Part shown: positions 21,064 through 31,600 of the stretch, in pieces | Layout: every line of letters begins with the position of its first letter | Position numbering within the stretch: position 1 is the stretch's first letter | Assembly: GCA_009746045.1 (NCBI GenBank) | Contig: RPFO01000310.1 | Coordinates: forward strand, 2,901,945 to 2,965,944 | Source: Mesostigma viride | Taxonomy: Eukaryota; Streptophyta; Mesostigmatophyceae; Mesostigmatales; Mesostigmataceae | Reading direction: 5' to 3' | Length of the DNA stretch: 64,000 nucleotides | Program-made: the position numbers and the translations under genes | Notes under the pieces: generated by a model | What the model saw: only the letters and a program-made list of their open reading frames with translations | What the model was told of the DNA's origin: nothing | Database searches by the model: none

Positions 21064-21700
21064 CACGTGGGTGTGTGCATGTGTGCATGTGTGCATGTGT
21101 GCGTGTGTGCGTGTGTGCGTGTGTGCGTGTGTGCGTGTGTGCGTGTGTGCGTGTGTGCGTGTGTGCGTGTGTGCGTGTGTGCGTGTGTGCGTGTGTGCGT
21201 GTGTGCGTGTGTGCGTGTGTGCGTGTGTGCGTGTGTGCGTGTGTGCGTGTGTGCGTGTGTGCGTGTGTGCGTGTGTGCGTGTGTGCGTGTGTGCGTGTGT
21301 GCGTGTGTGCGTGTGTGCGTGTGTGCGTGTGTGCGTGTGTGCGTGTGTGCGTGTGTGCGTGTGTGCGTGTGTGCGTGTGTGCGTGTGTGCGTGTGTGCGT
21401 GTGTGCGTGTGTGCGTGTGTGCGTGTGTGCGTGTGTGCGTGTGTGCGTGTGTGCGTGTGTGCATGTGTGCATGTGTGCGTGTGTGCATGTGTGTATGTGT
21501 GCATGTGTGTATGCGTGCGTGTGTGCATGTGTGTGTGTGCGTGTGTGCATGCGTGCATGTGTGCATGTGTGCATGTGTGCATGTGTGTATGTGTGTGCGT
21601 GTGTGCATGTGTGTGTGAACATTTGTGTGCATGTGTAGTATGTGGGCGTGTGTGTGTGAACATTTGTGTGCATGTGCAGTATGTGGGCGTGTGTGTGTGT
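21064..21700 (+). repeat. GTGTGCGT octamer array and GT-rich flanks
   Basis: From about 21097 to 21466 the octamer GTGTGCGT repeats about 46 times with no visible interruption. GTGTGCAT and GTGTGTAT variants follow on both sides. The alternating purine-pyrimidine sequence can form Z-DNA. Cys/Val and His/Thr-rich frames on the two strands are artefacts of the repeat. Confidence 0.97.
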
Positions 21701-22228
21701 GCATGTGTGTGTGCTGGGGGGTAGGATGGATAGGGAAAACAAAGAGTGAAAAATGCAAGGTGTGGGGGAGTTCAATGTTTCACCTCGCGGCAAAAGTCAT
21801 TGTGCCTGCCGCGTGTATTGACAAGCAGCTGTGGGCACGGTTGCAGCAAGTGAGTACACGCCAAGGGCCTAGACGGTTCATGCACTAGCACACAGCCAAT
21901 GGGACGAAACATCTGCACATATAACTTGGGTTCATCAATTCTGCACATTACCGGCTTGGGTTCATCAACTGAATTCTGCACCTTACACTTGCATGGCTCA
22001 TGGTTTCAATCGCTGCTCAATTGACAGAAAATGCACAGGCCATCAACATTCAGATATGTTAATCCTGAAAAGTGACCTTCCTCACCAGGAGAATGAAGGT
22101 CGATGCTGCTTTGACGCATGAGCCTAATCCACGTGCTCTCGGAGGTCTCCACCTCGGCAGGAGCACCTGCAGGCGTCGTGGCTCGCTTACCTCAAGCAAT
22201 ATGCGCATGCTGAAAGCTACCGGGGTCT

Positions 22229-23698
22229 ATGCAGAGTTACATTATCGGCCCGGACAAAGCACATCTTTCTCGGCAACGAAGCTCTGAGCAGCGCTATATG
22301 GGTAAAGCCAATGCATTATGGGTGGAGGTGCTGTCGAATGCCGGGTATGAATGCGCTGGTAGTTGGATCGTCATAGACTCAGCCCAAGTACGCCTACGCC
22401 TTGCCGCCCTTAGCCGTTCTAAGACAGCAGCAGAGAAACGTATACCTATGCCCATAGCCACCTATGATTTCACCACTCTATATACCACACTAGATTTGCA
22501 CGATTTGAAAGCTCGTTTAGATAGCCTCCTTACTCGTCTGTATTTGATCAGGCACTCCGCAAAGGTGAAAACCATTTGCGTTCAGTACCGGGCCGCGGAA
22601 AACGCGGAAAAACGCGATCTGCAAATGAATCCGACCAGAATCGAACTGGGGACCTCTCGCACCAATTTTGCTGACTATAGGACGGACGTCTCCGGTTACC
22701 ATGGCATCGCCAACTTACACCTACAGTCATCCGCAAAAGTTCTCCTGTCCGGGGAGTGATGCAAGCCTTTCGGATTTGGTACTAGATAAATCACTCGAGA
22801 TCTGTGTGTAGGAGTACTACACACGTGTCGTCTGTATGCACGTAGGCCTCACGGGCGCAACCACCTGCACGTGCGTGTTTCTCAGACCAAGCCCACGGCA
22901 ACGTGGCTCTCAGGGATCGCGGCAGGTGCTATCGTGCGGGATGGTTATAATTATATTATCACGAAGGCTGACCTTGTCCATTGGATCTCTTATCTTGTTG
23001 ATAACACCTTCATCTGTTTTGCGGGCAATGTATACCAACAAGCTATCGGCATCCCTATGGGCACTAACTGTGCCGGGCTCCTTGCAAACCTCTATCTATA
23101 CACTTATGAGCTTGCATTCATGGAGAATCTCATTGCCTCAAACGATGATGTTCTCATCAGGCGTTTTATCCATACATGTCGATACATTGATGATGTCATC
23201 GCTTTCGACAACCCTGATTTCGCAACCCATTTGTATATCACCGCTGGTCTGCCTGGCATCTACCCGCAAGCGTCCCTCACATTAAAGCTCACGTCGGAGG
23301 ATACTCATTGCAATTACCTCGATCTTAACATTACCCATAACAAGAAGGGCTGGCGTACGGCTGTCTATGATAAGCGCAAGGATCCTAAATACCAGCAAAT
23401 TCCTTTTATTCGTTACCCCGATATTCACAGTCTCCTTTCCCACACAGCAAAATATGGTGTTGTTCTTTCTCAGTTACATCGTTTTTCCCGTCTTTGTTCT
23501 TATCGTGTTGATTTCATCACGACTCTTGTTGAGCTCTTGCAGCGTTTATTGGTCAAAGACTATGACCGAGCCATTATGCTCCGTCAAGTCCGATGTTTTT
23601 TGCAACGTCACCCACATCTGTTCGGTGCTGCCCCTTGGCACAAGCTCTACAAACAGGTCGTGGACCGGCTGGATCGCATAGTATCTCCGCACATCTGA
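22229..23698 (+). pseudogene. Penelope-like reverse transcriptase, interrupted by a SINE
   Basis: The frame contains the Penelope-type signature DFTTLYT near 22470, then IPMGTNCAGLLANLYLYTYE (fingers/palm B motif) and RYIDDVIAF with the catalytic YIDD. A conserved C-terminal stretch ends at the stop at 23696-23698. DFxxLYT followed by GxxxGxxxANLYLxxYE is typical of Penelope-like elements rather than LTR or L1-type enzymes. No GIY-YIG nuclease domain follows the reverse transcriptase. A 294-bp SINE plus target duplication splits the frame between DFTTLYT and the B motif. The insert is a multiple of three, so both parts stay in one phase, but stops within the insert end translation. The N-terminal part before 22229 is degenerate. 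Probably inactive. Confidence 0.85.
22544..22827 (-). mobile_element. Full-length tRNA-related SINE inside the reverse transcriptase
   Basis: Matches the reverse complement of 12517-12815 along its full length. The 10-bp direct repeat TCGTCTGTAT flanks it exactly at 22534-22543 and 22828-22837. The minus-strand B box GTTCGATTC lies at about 22638-22646, where the stems CCAG and CTGG enclose a TTCGATT loop as in a tRNA T arm. Confidence 0.92.
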
Positions 23699-24696
23699 AC
23701 CCTGTGATGCCAGATCTCCCTTGCGGCCGTTCCGAGCTTGGCACTGGATTCGTTGTCCACATCGTCGCGTCGCTGACGCAACACGATGTTTTCTGGCATC
23801 CGCGGGCTTTTGGTTCCCGCCGCACATTTGAAAGTGCTGTCCTCCGGCTTTTTGCCTTTGCACCGTGTGCAGTTCTTGGACGTTTGGAATCATGGCATGG
23901 CTAACGTGATGACTGACTAGCTAGACCTTTTCAGTGGTTTTCCATTTGCGGGTATTTCCTCGTAAATGGTGGGAGAGCGATCGCAGCAACTGGTGCTCAC
24001 CACTAGACACTCCCGGCCAGCTAGGCTAGAAACACACGCCCTGATCAAGCATGCTGTTTCCGGCCCCACCGTCTAGGTCATCTAGTCGCTCCACACGTAA
24101 GCCAGCCATAATTTCAATGCACAAGGATACACATTTCCATCACCATTCATCTTCATCATCCTGAACGACTCGAAAACGCGGAAAAGATAACGGCAGGCTC
24201 GAGCTACCATGGTCCGGATTCTCCCGATTTCTGGCCTGCGCTGGTTGTCTCTTTGATATTGTCGTGGCCGGACTTCAATGTCGCCATTAAAATGTCAAAA
24301 GCTGTTTGATTCGTCCAAGGAAAATGCGTGCATGGTAGACAGATAATAAGATGCCCGGGCGTATAGACATGACAAGCAACTGCTTAGATGGCGCTCCTCG
24401 CGTTTTCCCTCGACTCAGTTCGCAATGGCGCCTAATCCAATGCAGCAAATGCACATGGGTGTGACCAGAATACAGAGCCTAGTGCACGCGGCATTATTGT
24501 TTGGTCTGTCGCACAATTGCTGTTGTGTTTGCAATTATTCTGCTCGCTAAGATGCAGGATTAACTTCGGCTTGATTTCTTAATTACCCTCGTGTGCAGGT
24601 CATACGGCTGACATTCCTCTAGCTTTCGTACAGTAGCCATGGCTGAATTTTGCTTCCAGGTACTGAACAAGTGAACACGGCCTGCACCTCGACCCC

Positions 24697-24815
24697 CGAA
24701 GACGTAAAGGCATTACGTCGGAGTTTACGTACAGATCTGGAATAAAAAAACAGATCTGCATATACGCCTAGCCATCTGTATTTTTCGGGCCCTAACTTTA
24801 CAGATCTGTCAAAAG
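24697..24815 (-). repeat. Right arm of the long inverted repeat
   Basis: Inverted partner of 19435-19554. It lies directly downstream of the retroelement tail and closes the 5.4-kb bracketed region. Confidence 0.9.
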
Positions 24816-25691
24816 CCCAATTTATTAGTATCTACAGGCGCCTTGCGTCCATTGTCCAATTGGCATTTCAAATGTTTGACCAGCTCATAATCAGCAGCAC
24901 GTTCGTAACGACATGGTACGAGGAACCAATGACGTGTAAGCTCTGGAATTGTTTTGATTGAACACTGAGCACTGACGTCGCGGTCTGATGACGGTCAGTC
25001 ATTCCACCGGGTACGGCGTGGGCATTAAAACAACAACAACAACAACGGTCGCTCCACCGTCAGAGTTCAGAAGTGTACGATACGTTCCTGCGGAGCCAGT
25101 TGCAAGTGCATGCCACAAACCATACTGAGCAAGATGTTTCATGCCCACTGTGCAAGTTGCCAGAGCATGCCATGCGCTGCCACGCAAAGCCCTGACGCAA
25201 GATCAGCCTTGAGTGCCCTTGTGCCCTGCAGCAGCCTGCAGCTTGCCCTGCTCTGTTTGTTCGAATTTCGCGCGTTTTTATCCATACCTGCCTTGCGAGT
25301 CGCGGCAGCTCTACAGTACGTCGGGGGTACCGGGTACTCTGAACTGGGTACCATTTAGCCAAGTCTGCATTACACGTTTACAAGGAGAATTCGTCATGCC
25401 TGCAGGCAGCAGGCAGCAACGCGGGCAGCCGTGGTTCCAGGTTGACGACAACAGCACTGGGTTGAGTTCTCACAATCGGACAAATCAAGTAGCTTGACAA
25501 CAACGCTTCACTGGAACTCTGGGGCGGGTGCATGAACCATCCCTCAAAACATGAGATTTGTTGAACGGCGCTAACATCGGTTGGTACTTCGTTTGCTTCC
25601 TAGCTGGAAGCAGGGGCAAAAAGCCTTTAGCTTGAAATCATCGCACTTGTATACTCGTCTGGAACGAAAAAGTGCGTCGTGCTTCCCGGCA
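24816..25691. other. Upstream region of the exonuclease gene
   Basis: Holds a short ACA run at 25026-25045. No coding exon is certain; in-frame codons reach back to 25581, so the true start could lie upstream of the one chosen. Confidence 0.4.
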
Positions 25692-28600
25692 ATGCCCGCG
25701 TTCGTGAAGGCGGCTAGACTTGGAGGGGCGGACGCGGATCATGGGAGTGGACCCATGAACTTACGATGCCCGGCGTGCTATTCCCGTGTGTCTAGCATGT
25801 TCGCCATGGAGGGCCATCTTCGTAAGGCGTTGCACTCCTCACATGACCCCGCCTGCGGTGCGTGCGGGAAATTGTCGCGGTCGTTCGAGTCGCTCAAAGA
25901 GCACCTGACAGGTAAGGCCTTGGCGCGTCAGACACCACGGCAAACCCGCTGCGGTTAGCAAGTTCATTTTCTTGCCCTGTCGCCTTTGCCAACTCACGGG
26001 CACAGCTTTGAAAAACCTCGTGTTTTGCAGGCCCGCTGGCAAAACCTGCCTGCTCCGCAGCATTTGACGATCGAGGATGCTCCCTCTGTTGCCGATTTTT
26101 CGATTCCAACCTGGCGAGGGACGAGCACAGCTTGAAGTGCAGAATGGTAAGCTTCAGCCTATTACCGGCCTCAATAGCACATATAATCCTTTCTCTTGCT
26201 TCGAATACCCCGATGAGCAGTCTTTCCAGAAGCCTGCAACTTGCAGGGAGCTAGAACTCTTGCCATTTGCATCTACATAACCCTGCGCCATTGGCCAGAA
26301 GCTGCGCCCTTCCACATAAGTTAGCTGAGCCACTAAGGAAACAGGTCAAGTCAGGAGGATGCTAGTCATTTTAGTTTTCCAACTGGTCAGGTGCCTTTAT
26401 TACAGGTCAGTTTGTCCCTGATATACCAGCACATCATGGCGAATCGCAACTTGACCAGATGGCAGATGCCCTGTCAAAGTGCGCGGTTGAATGGCCACTG
26501 TTATGTCTGACAGACATTACAGTTCCTGGCAGTCAAAGTAACACATATTCCAAAACCGCGGAGTTCCTCCCTGATTGTTGCCATGGGTGTGAAGACTGGC
26601 TCGACCTAGAGGGTCAGACTGCCCCGTGGTCTGCCCGGACATGGTCCTCATCCTGGCGGTAGCGCCTGTCTGTTGCGCTCACACGCACGGTGGCAGATGC
26701 ACACCCGTATGGTGGCAGCCCAGGCGGTTTAGATGTACTGCAGCGGGCCGGCAGCGCTTGTGCCTGCCTGCAGTAGTTTGTTGTACAGTGGCTAGTGATT
26801 GCTTTTCGCTTGTCCCTGTCGTGCACAATTGTGTTGCCTGTCTCATTCCTGTACTTAAAGATTTTCAATGATTGTTTCAATGATAATAATGAATTATAAC
26901 AATGATAGCAATGGATATTTGTTTATAGTAGTATCAGCTTTAATTCTGGGAGCTGCTCTCCTCATCTGGCACGATCATGGCTGCAACCATCGCAGAAGCG
27001 TCGTGGCAGGTATCTCTTTGGCTTGAGCCCGCCAACAAATCTCAAACCAAACCACTGTCCTTTCACTGCCCATCGTTTGTCCTGGCTTTTCCCCTCACCC
27101 ACATCCCTTTCCCCCCTTTCCCCCCTTTCCCCCTTTCCCCCTTTCCCCCTTTCCCCCTTTCCCCCTTTCCCCCTTTCCCCCTTTCCCCCTTTCCCCCCTT
27201 TCCCCCCTTTCCCCCTTTCCCCCTTTCCCCCCTTTCCCCCTTTCCCCCTTTCCCCCCTTTCCCCCCTTTCCCCCCTTGCCCCCTTGCCCCCCTTGCCCCC
27301 TTGCCCCCTTGCCCCCTTGCCCCCCTTGCCCCCTTGCCCCCTTGCCCCCTTGCCCCCCTTGCCCCCTTGCCCCCTTGCCCCCTTGCCCCCTTGCCCCCTT
27401 GCCCCCTTGCCCCCTTGCCCCCCTTGCCCCCCTTGCCCCCCTTGCCCCCTTGCCCCCTTGCCCCCCTTGCCCCCCTTGCCCCCTTGCCCCCTTGCCCCCT
27501 TGCCCCCTTGCCCCCTTTCCCCCCTTTCCCCCCTTGCCCCCCTTTCCCCCTTGCCCCCCTTTCCCCCTTTCCCCCCTTTCCCCCTTTCCCCCCTTTCCCC
27601 CCTTTCCCCCCTCGCCCCCTCGCCTCCCTCGCCCCCTCGCCTCCCTCGCCCCCTCGGCCCCTGGCCCCCTCGCCCCCCTCGCCCCCTCGCCCCCTCGCCC
27701 CCTCGCCCCCTCGCCCCCCTCGCCCCCCTCGCCCCCTCGCCCCCCTCGCCCCCTCTGCCCCCTCGCCCCCCTCGCCCCCCTTTCCCCCCTGGCCCCCTGG
27801 CCCCCTTGGCCCCATTGGCCCCTTTCCCCCCTCGCCCCCTCGCCCCCTCTGCCCCCCTCGCCCCCCTCGCCCCCTTTCCCCCCTGGCCCCCCTGGCCCCC
27901 TTGGCCCCCTTGCCCCCTTGCCCCTTGCCCCCTTGCCCCCTCGCCCCCCTCGCCCCCTCGCCCCTCGCCCCCTCGCCCCCCTTTCCCCCTGGCCCCCCTG
28001 GCCCCCTTGCCCCCTTGCCCCCCTTGCCCCCTTGCCCCTTTCCCCCTCGCCCCCTCGCCCCCTTTCCCCCTGGCCCCCTGGCCCCCTTGCCCCCTTGCCC
28101 CCTCGCCCCCCTCGCCCCCTTTCCCCCCTGGCCCCCTGGCCCCCTTGGCCCCTTGCCCCCTTGCCCCTTGCCCCCCTTGCCCCCTCGCCCCCCTCGCCCC
28201 CTGGCCCCCCTGGCCCCCTTGCCCCCTTGCCCCCTCGCCCTCGCCCCCTTTCCCCCTGGCCCCCTGGCCCCCTTGGCCCCCTTGCCCCCTTGCCCCCTTG
28301 CCCCCTTGCCCCCCTCGCCCCCCTCGCCCCCCTCGCCCCCTCGCCCCCTCGCCCCCTTGCCCCCTCGCCCCTTGCCCCCTTGCCCCCTTGCCCCCTTGCC
28401 CCCCTCGCCCCTTGCCCCCCTTTCCCCCCTCGCCCCCTCGCCCCCTTTCCCCCTGGCCCCCTGGCCCCCTTGCCCCCTTGCCCCCTCGCCCCCTCGCCCC
28501 CTTTCCCCCTGGCCCCCTGGCCCCCTTGCCCCTTGCCCCCCTTGCCCCCTCGCCCCCTTTCCCCCCTGGCCCCCTGGCCCCCTTGCCCCCTTGCCCCCTT

Positions 28601-31600
28601 GCCCCCTTGCCCCCTTTCCCCCCTCGCCCCCTCGCCCCCTTTCCCCCCTGGCCCCCCTGGCCCCCTTTCCCCTTGCCCCCCTCGCCCCCTCGCCCCCTTT
28701 CCCCCTGGCCCCCTGGCCCCCTTGGCCCCCTTGCCCCCTTGCCCCTTGCCCCCCTTGCCCCCCTCGCCCCCCTCGCCCCCTCGCCCCCTCACCCCCTCGC
28801 CCCTCGCCCCCCTTTCCCCCTGGCCCCCTGGCCCCTTGCCCCCTTGCCCCCTTGCCCCCCTTGCCCCCTTTCCCCCCTTGCCCCCCTCGCCCCCTCGCCC
28901 CCTTGCCCCCTTCCCCCCCGTGCCCCTTCCATCCCTCAACGGCTCACCCCACCTCCACGATCTAACCCCAGTTGCTGGCTTCTTTGGTCTCTGCCCCCCC
29001 TGTCAGGTGCCCCACATCATAGCAGCCGATGGCAACACATCCAGCCCCACGATTCAGCCCGGCCCAGGCTGCCCGATGGGAACCGATGCCCCGTCCCAGT
29101 CCACCACCCTGGGCTTGCGCGGTGGCGGCACTCTGGCGCAGCAACGCCGGCGATACATGCCACCCTGCATGCGCCGTGGCCCGGGTCAAGACAGATCTCA
29201 CCGTAACCAACCTGCGCAAGGCGGCCGAATGATTCATTCTACCGCATCAGCAGCAGCTCATGCTCCTGTTACGTCAGCAGTGGCTCATCAGCCTCCATCG
29301 GTACCTCGTGTTACTGCATCGGCGGCTGATCTGGCATCCTCGGCGGGCCAGGATGGACGCCATAACCCGTCAAAATCGTCCGCCATTCATGCGGGGATGA
29401 CGTCGTCGCCAGAGCAGGGGAGGCCTGCGGGAGGGGACGCGGCGCACCCTGACAGGGTGCCTTCTGGGTGCGCTCAGGGGGCTCGACCGAGCGCTTGTGC
29501 GCAAGGCCCCGTTTGCACAGGAGCTGTGCCTTCACCTTCACGAGCTTGCGAAGATGGCTCCTGGTCAGGGTCCCAGGGAGATCCGCCCAGGGGACTTTGC
29601 CCACCATTGGCTGGTCCAGCACCGGGCCCTCGGGATGCATCCTCGCGTGAATTGTCAAGTACTGCGGCACACTATCCCCCGGACCCCTCTTCTTGGAATG
29701 CCTCCACAAAGGCAGCACAACACCCTGCCAGCACCTGGGCCGCTAGCCACGAGGGGGACAGGGTGGCGCCCCGGCGGCCCCCGCATGCGGTGGCATTAGA
29801 TTGCGAGATGGTGGGGGTCGGGTGTAACAGAGATCAGCACGCGGTCGTGCGCGTGTGCGTGGTGGATGAAGAAGAGCACGTTCTGCTGGACGCCGTCGTG
29901 TGCCCCGCCGAGCCCATCACCGATTACAGGTACCTACGCTTGCATGTATGATAGGCAATGGCTTAGGAACGGCATGCGTGGCACGCCGTGGTGTGCCCCG
30001 CGGATGGCTACAGGTAGTAGGGGACGAGGGCTCCTATACTACAGACACAGACACCTGTTTGTGCGAGGTCATATCCGTACCTTGTTTTGGCAATGCAACC
30101 TTATAACCCAACGTGGACTACTGGTACCTGATCTTGAAGGTTGAGTGTCTTCGGTACCTTCACTGGCAAGGCAACATCAAGCGTAGGCTATAGCTCGGAA
30201 TCCATATTAAGGTGAGGGTCCTATGCCAGACCCCCCAAAACCATAATATGGAATAACATGCAAAGCTGGCCTTGGGGCACCCAAACTATGATTTTGCCAT
30301 GTAAATGGGATGTGTGGGGGTCCATCCCACCCACTGATGGGGGGTATATACCCCTTTTAGTGACCGGTATTACGCAAAAACGGACGAAAGACGCTACTCT
30401 AGGGGCATATCCCCTAGGGCAATGGGGGCACAATTACGCATGTTTCAATATATTCCCATATAAAATCGTATATGGTGAGGTTGCCTACCTAATTGGAGCC
30501 CCGGAATGATGAGTATTATTGAAGTTATTAATTTTCCCCTAAAAACCGCACTTTTTTAGGCTGAAAAAAAAATCAAATCAAAAACACATATTTAGAGCCT
30601 GGGGAGATATACACAAATACTACACATATCGACAATTAATGCCACAAAATCTGAGCTCATTCTGAGTACAAATGTAGAAGTTATAGCGTTTAGCAGTTTG
30701 CCACCTGTGCAGACGCTAAGGAAGGCAATAGTGAGTATTGAGGCACACTAACACTTCCTATGCCATCCAAAAGGCTCCCGACCATGCCCAATTGGCCACA
30801 ATGTACAAGGAGGTGGCTGGGCACTTCATGTGCCCTTGCCTTACCTCGACACGGGCAAACTGTTGCGTGTGTGCACAACAATGAGGCAGGTAGCTCTACA
30901 TGCCTAGCCAACACTTCTAAAGCATATTCCAGGTTTATGGTGTGGGCATCATCCCAAAACCAAGCTGTCCGAATTCAAACACACCCTGGAAAGCCATATC
31001 CACTAATTGCCCAACCAAGGGTAACAACAGACAGTCCACAGAGAAAGCATAAGTATCATACATGCTCCTTGCCAAGGCTTCTTACCATGGTTACCTTGCC
31101 TTGCTAGCATATGAATTAGGGCTCTCCCATTTAGTGGGAGAAAGGCCAACAAGACATCGATAACCCCTACCTACGTGCAGTTCCACCCATGCAGTATGCC
31201 CCTCAGAACAACCACTGCCACCTTTCTTTCCAGCGCAATTGTTTGCCAAGAAACAACATCAAGCTTGCGAGCCTCTAACCACAATGAAGCCGCTGCTAAG
31301 AAAGGCTGCGTCAATATTCACACAATAATGAGTGCTGTTAGCAATCTCCTTCCAAGAAACCACTCAGCAAATCCCTGACAACTTGACGGCATGCCACGGC
31401 TCACGCTTTGACACGTCCCAGCCATGCAACGTACATAAAAAACACTAAAAGGTGCCAGGAATCTGGCGATGCGCAGCACGGAATGGCATTATACCTGGCG
31501 CTAACTGCATGGAAAGAAGCCGAAACCTTGCGTTGATAACCCATAAAGGAAGCGAAACATCCACAGGGTGACGCTGAGCACACGATCGTACCATTACCAG

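Larger units (their letters stand above)
22060..24260 (+). mobile_element. Penelope-like retroelement with SINE insertion
   Basis: The reverse transcriptase core at 22.23-23.70 kb is followed by about 560 bp of 3' sequence that recurs without the coding part at 1.12 kb and 9.87 kb and as short end motifs at 9.72, 34.27 and 42.39 kb. This defines a 3' end near 24260 (GCTGGTTGTCTCTTTGATATT). The 5' boundary is not defined. It contains a full-length SINE at 22544-22827. Confidence 0.75.
19435..24815. mobile_element. 5.4-kb region bracketed by 120-bp inverted repeats
   Basis: 19435-19554 and 24697-24815 are near-identical inverted copies. They share GCTTTTGACAGATCTG, AGTTAGGGCCCGAAAAATAC, GGCTAGGCGTATATGCAGATC and CGACGTAATGCC. 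Weaker inverted similarity continues inward as far as TCAGCCATGG. Long terminal inverted repeats resemble Mutator-like elements or foldback elements. No transposase is recognised, and the flanks TAATAATTAG and AATTTATTAG are only roughly alike. The interior holds a GT-rich array and a Penelope-like element, so it may be a host transposon loaded with later insertions, or two solo ends. Confidence 0.5.

Noticed and set aside
20675-21793. His/Thr-rich and Cys/Val-rich frames of 240-370 codons
   Set aside because: Direct products of the GTGTGCGT array in every frame on both strands.
27023-29206. Very long proline-rich frames (PLAPLPP) and a glycine-rich frame on the other strand
   Set aside because: All frames stay open only because the C-rich repeat has no stops. 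The exonuclease needs this stretch removed as an intron to join its zinc finger to its nuclease domain.
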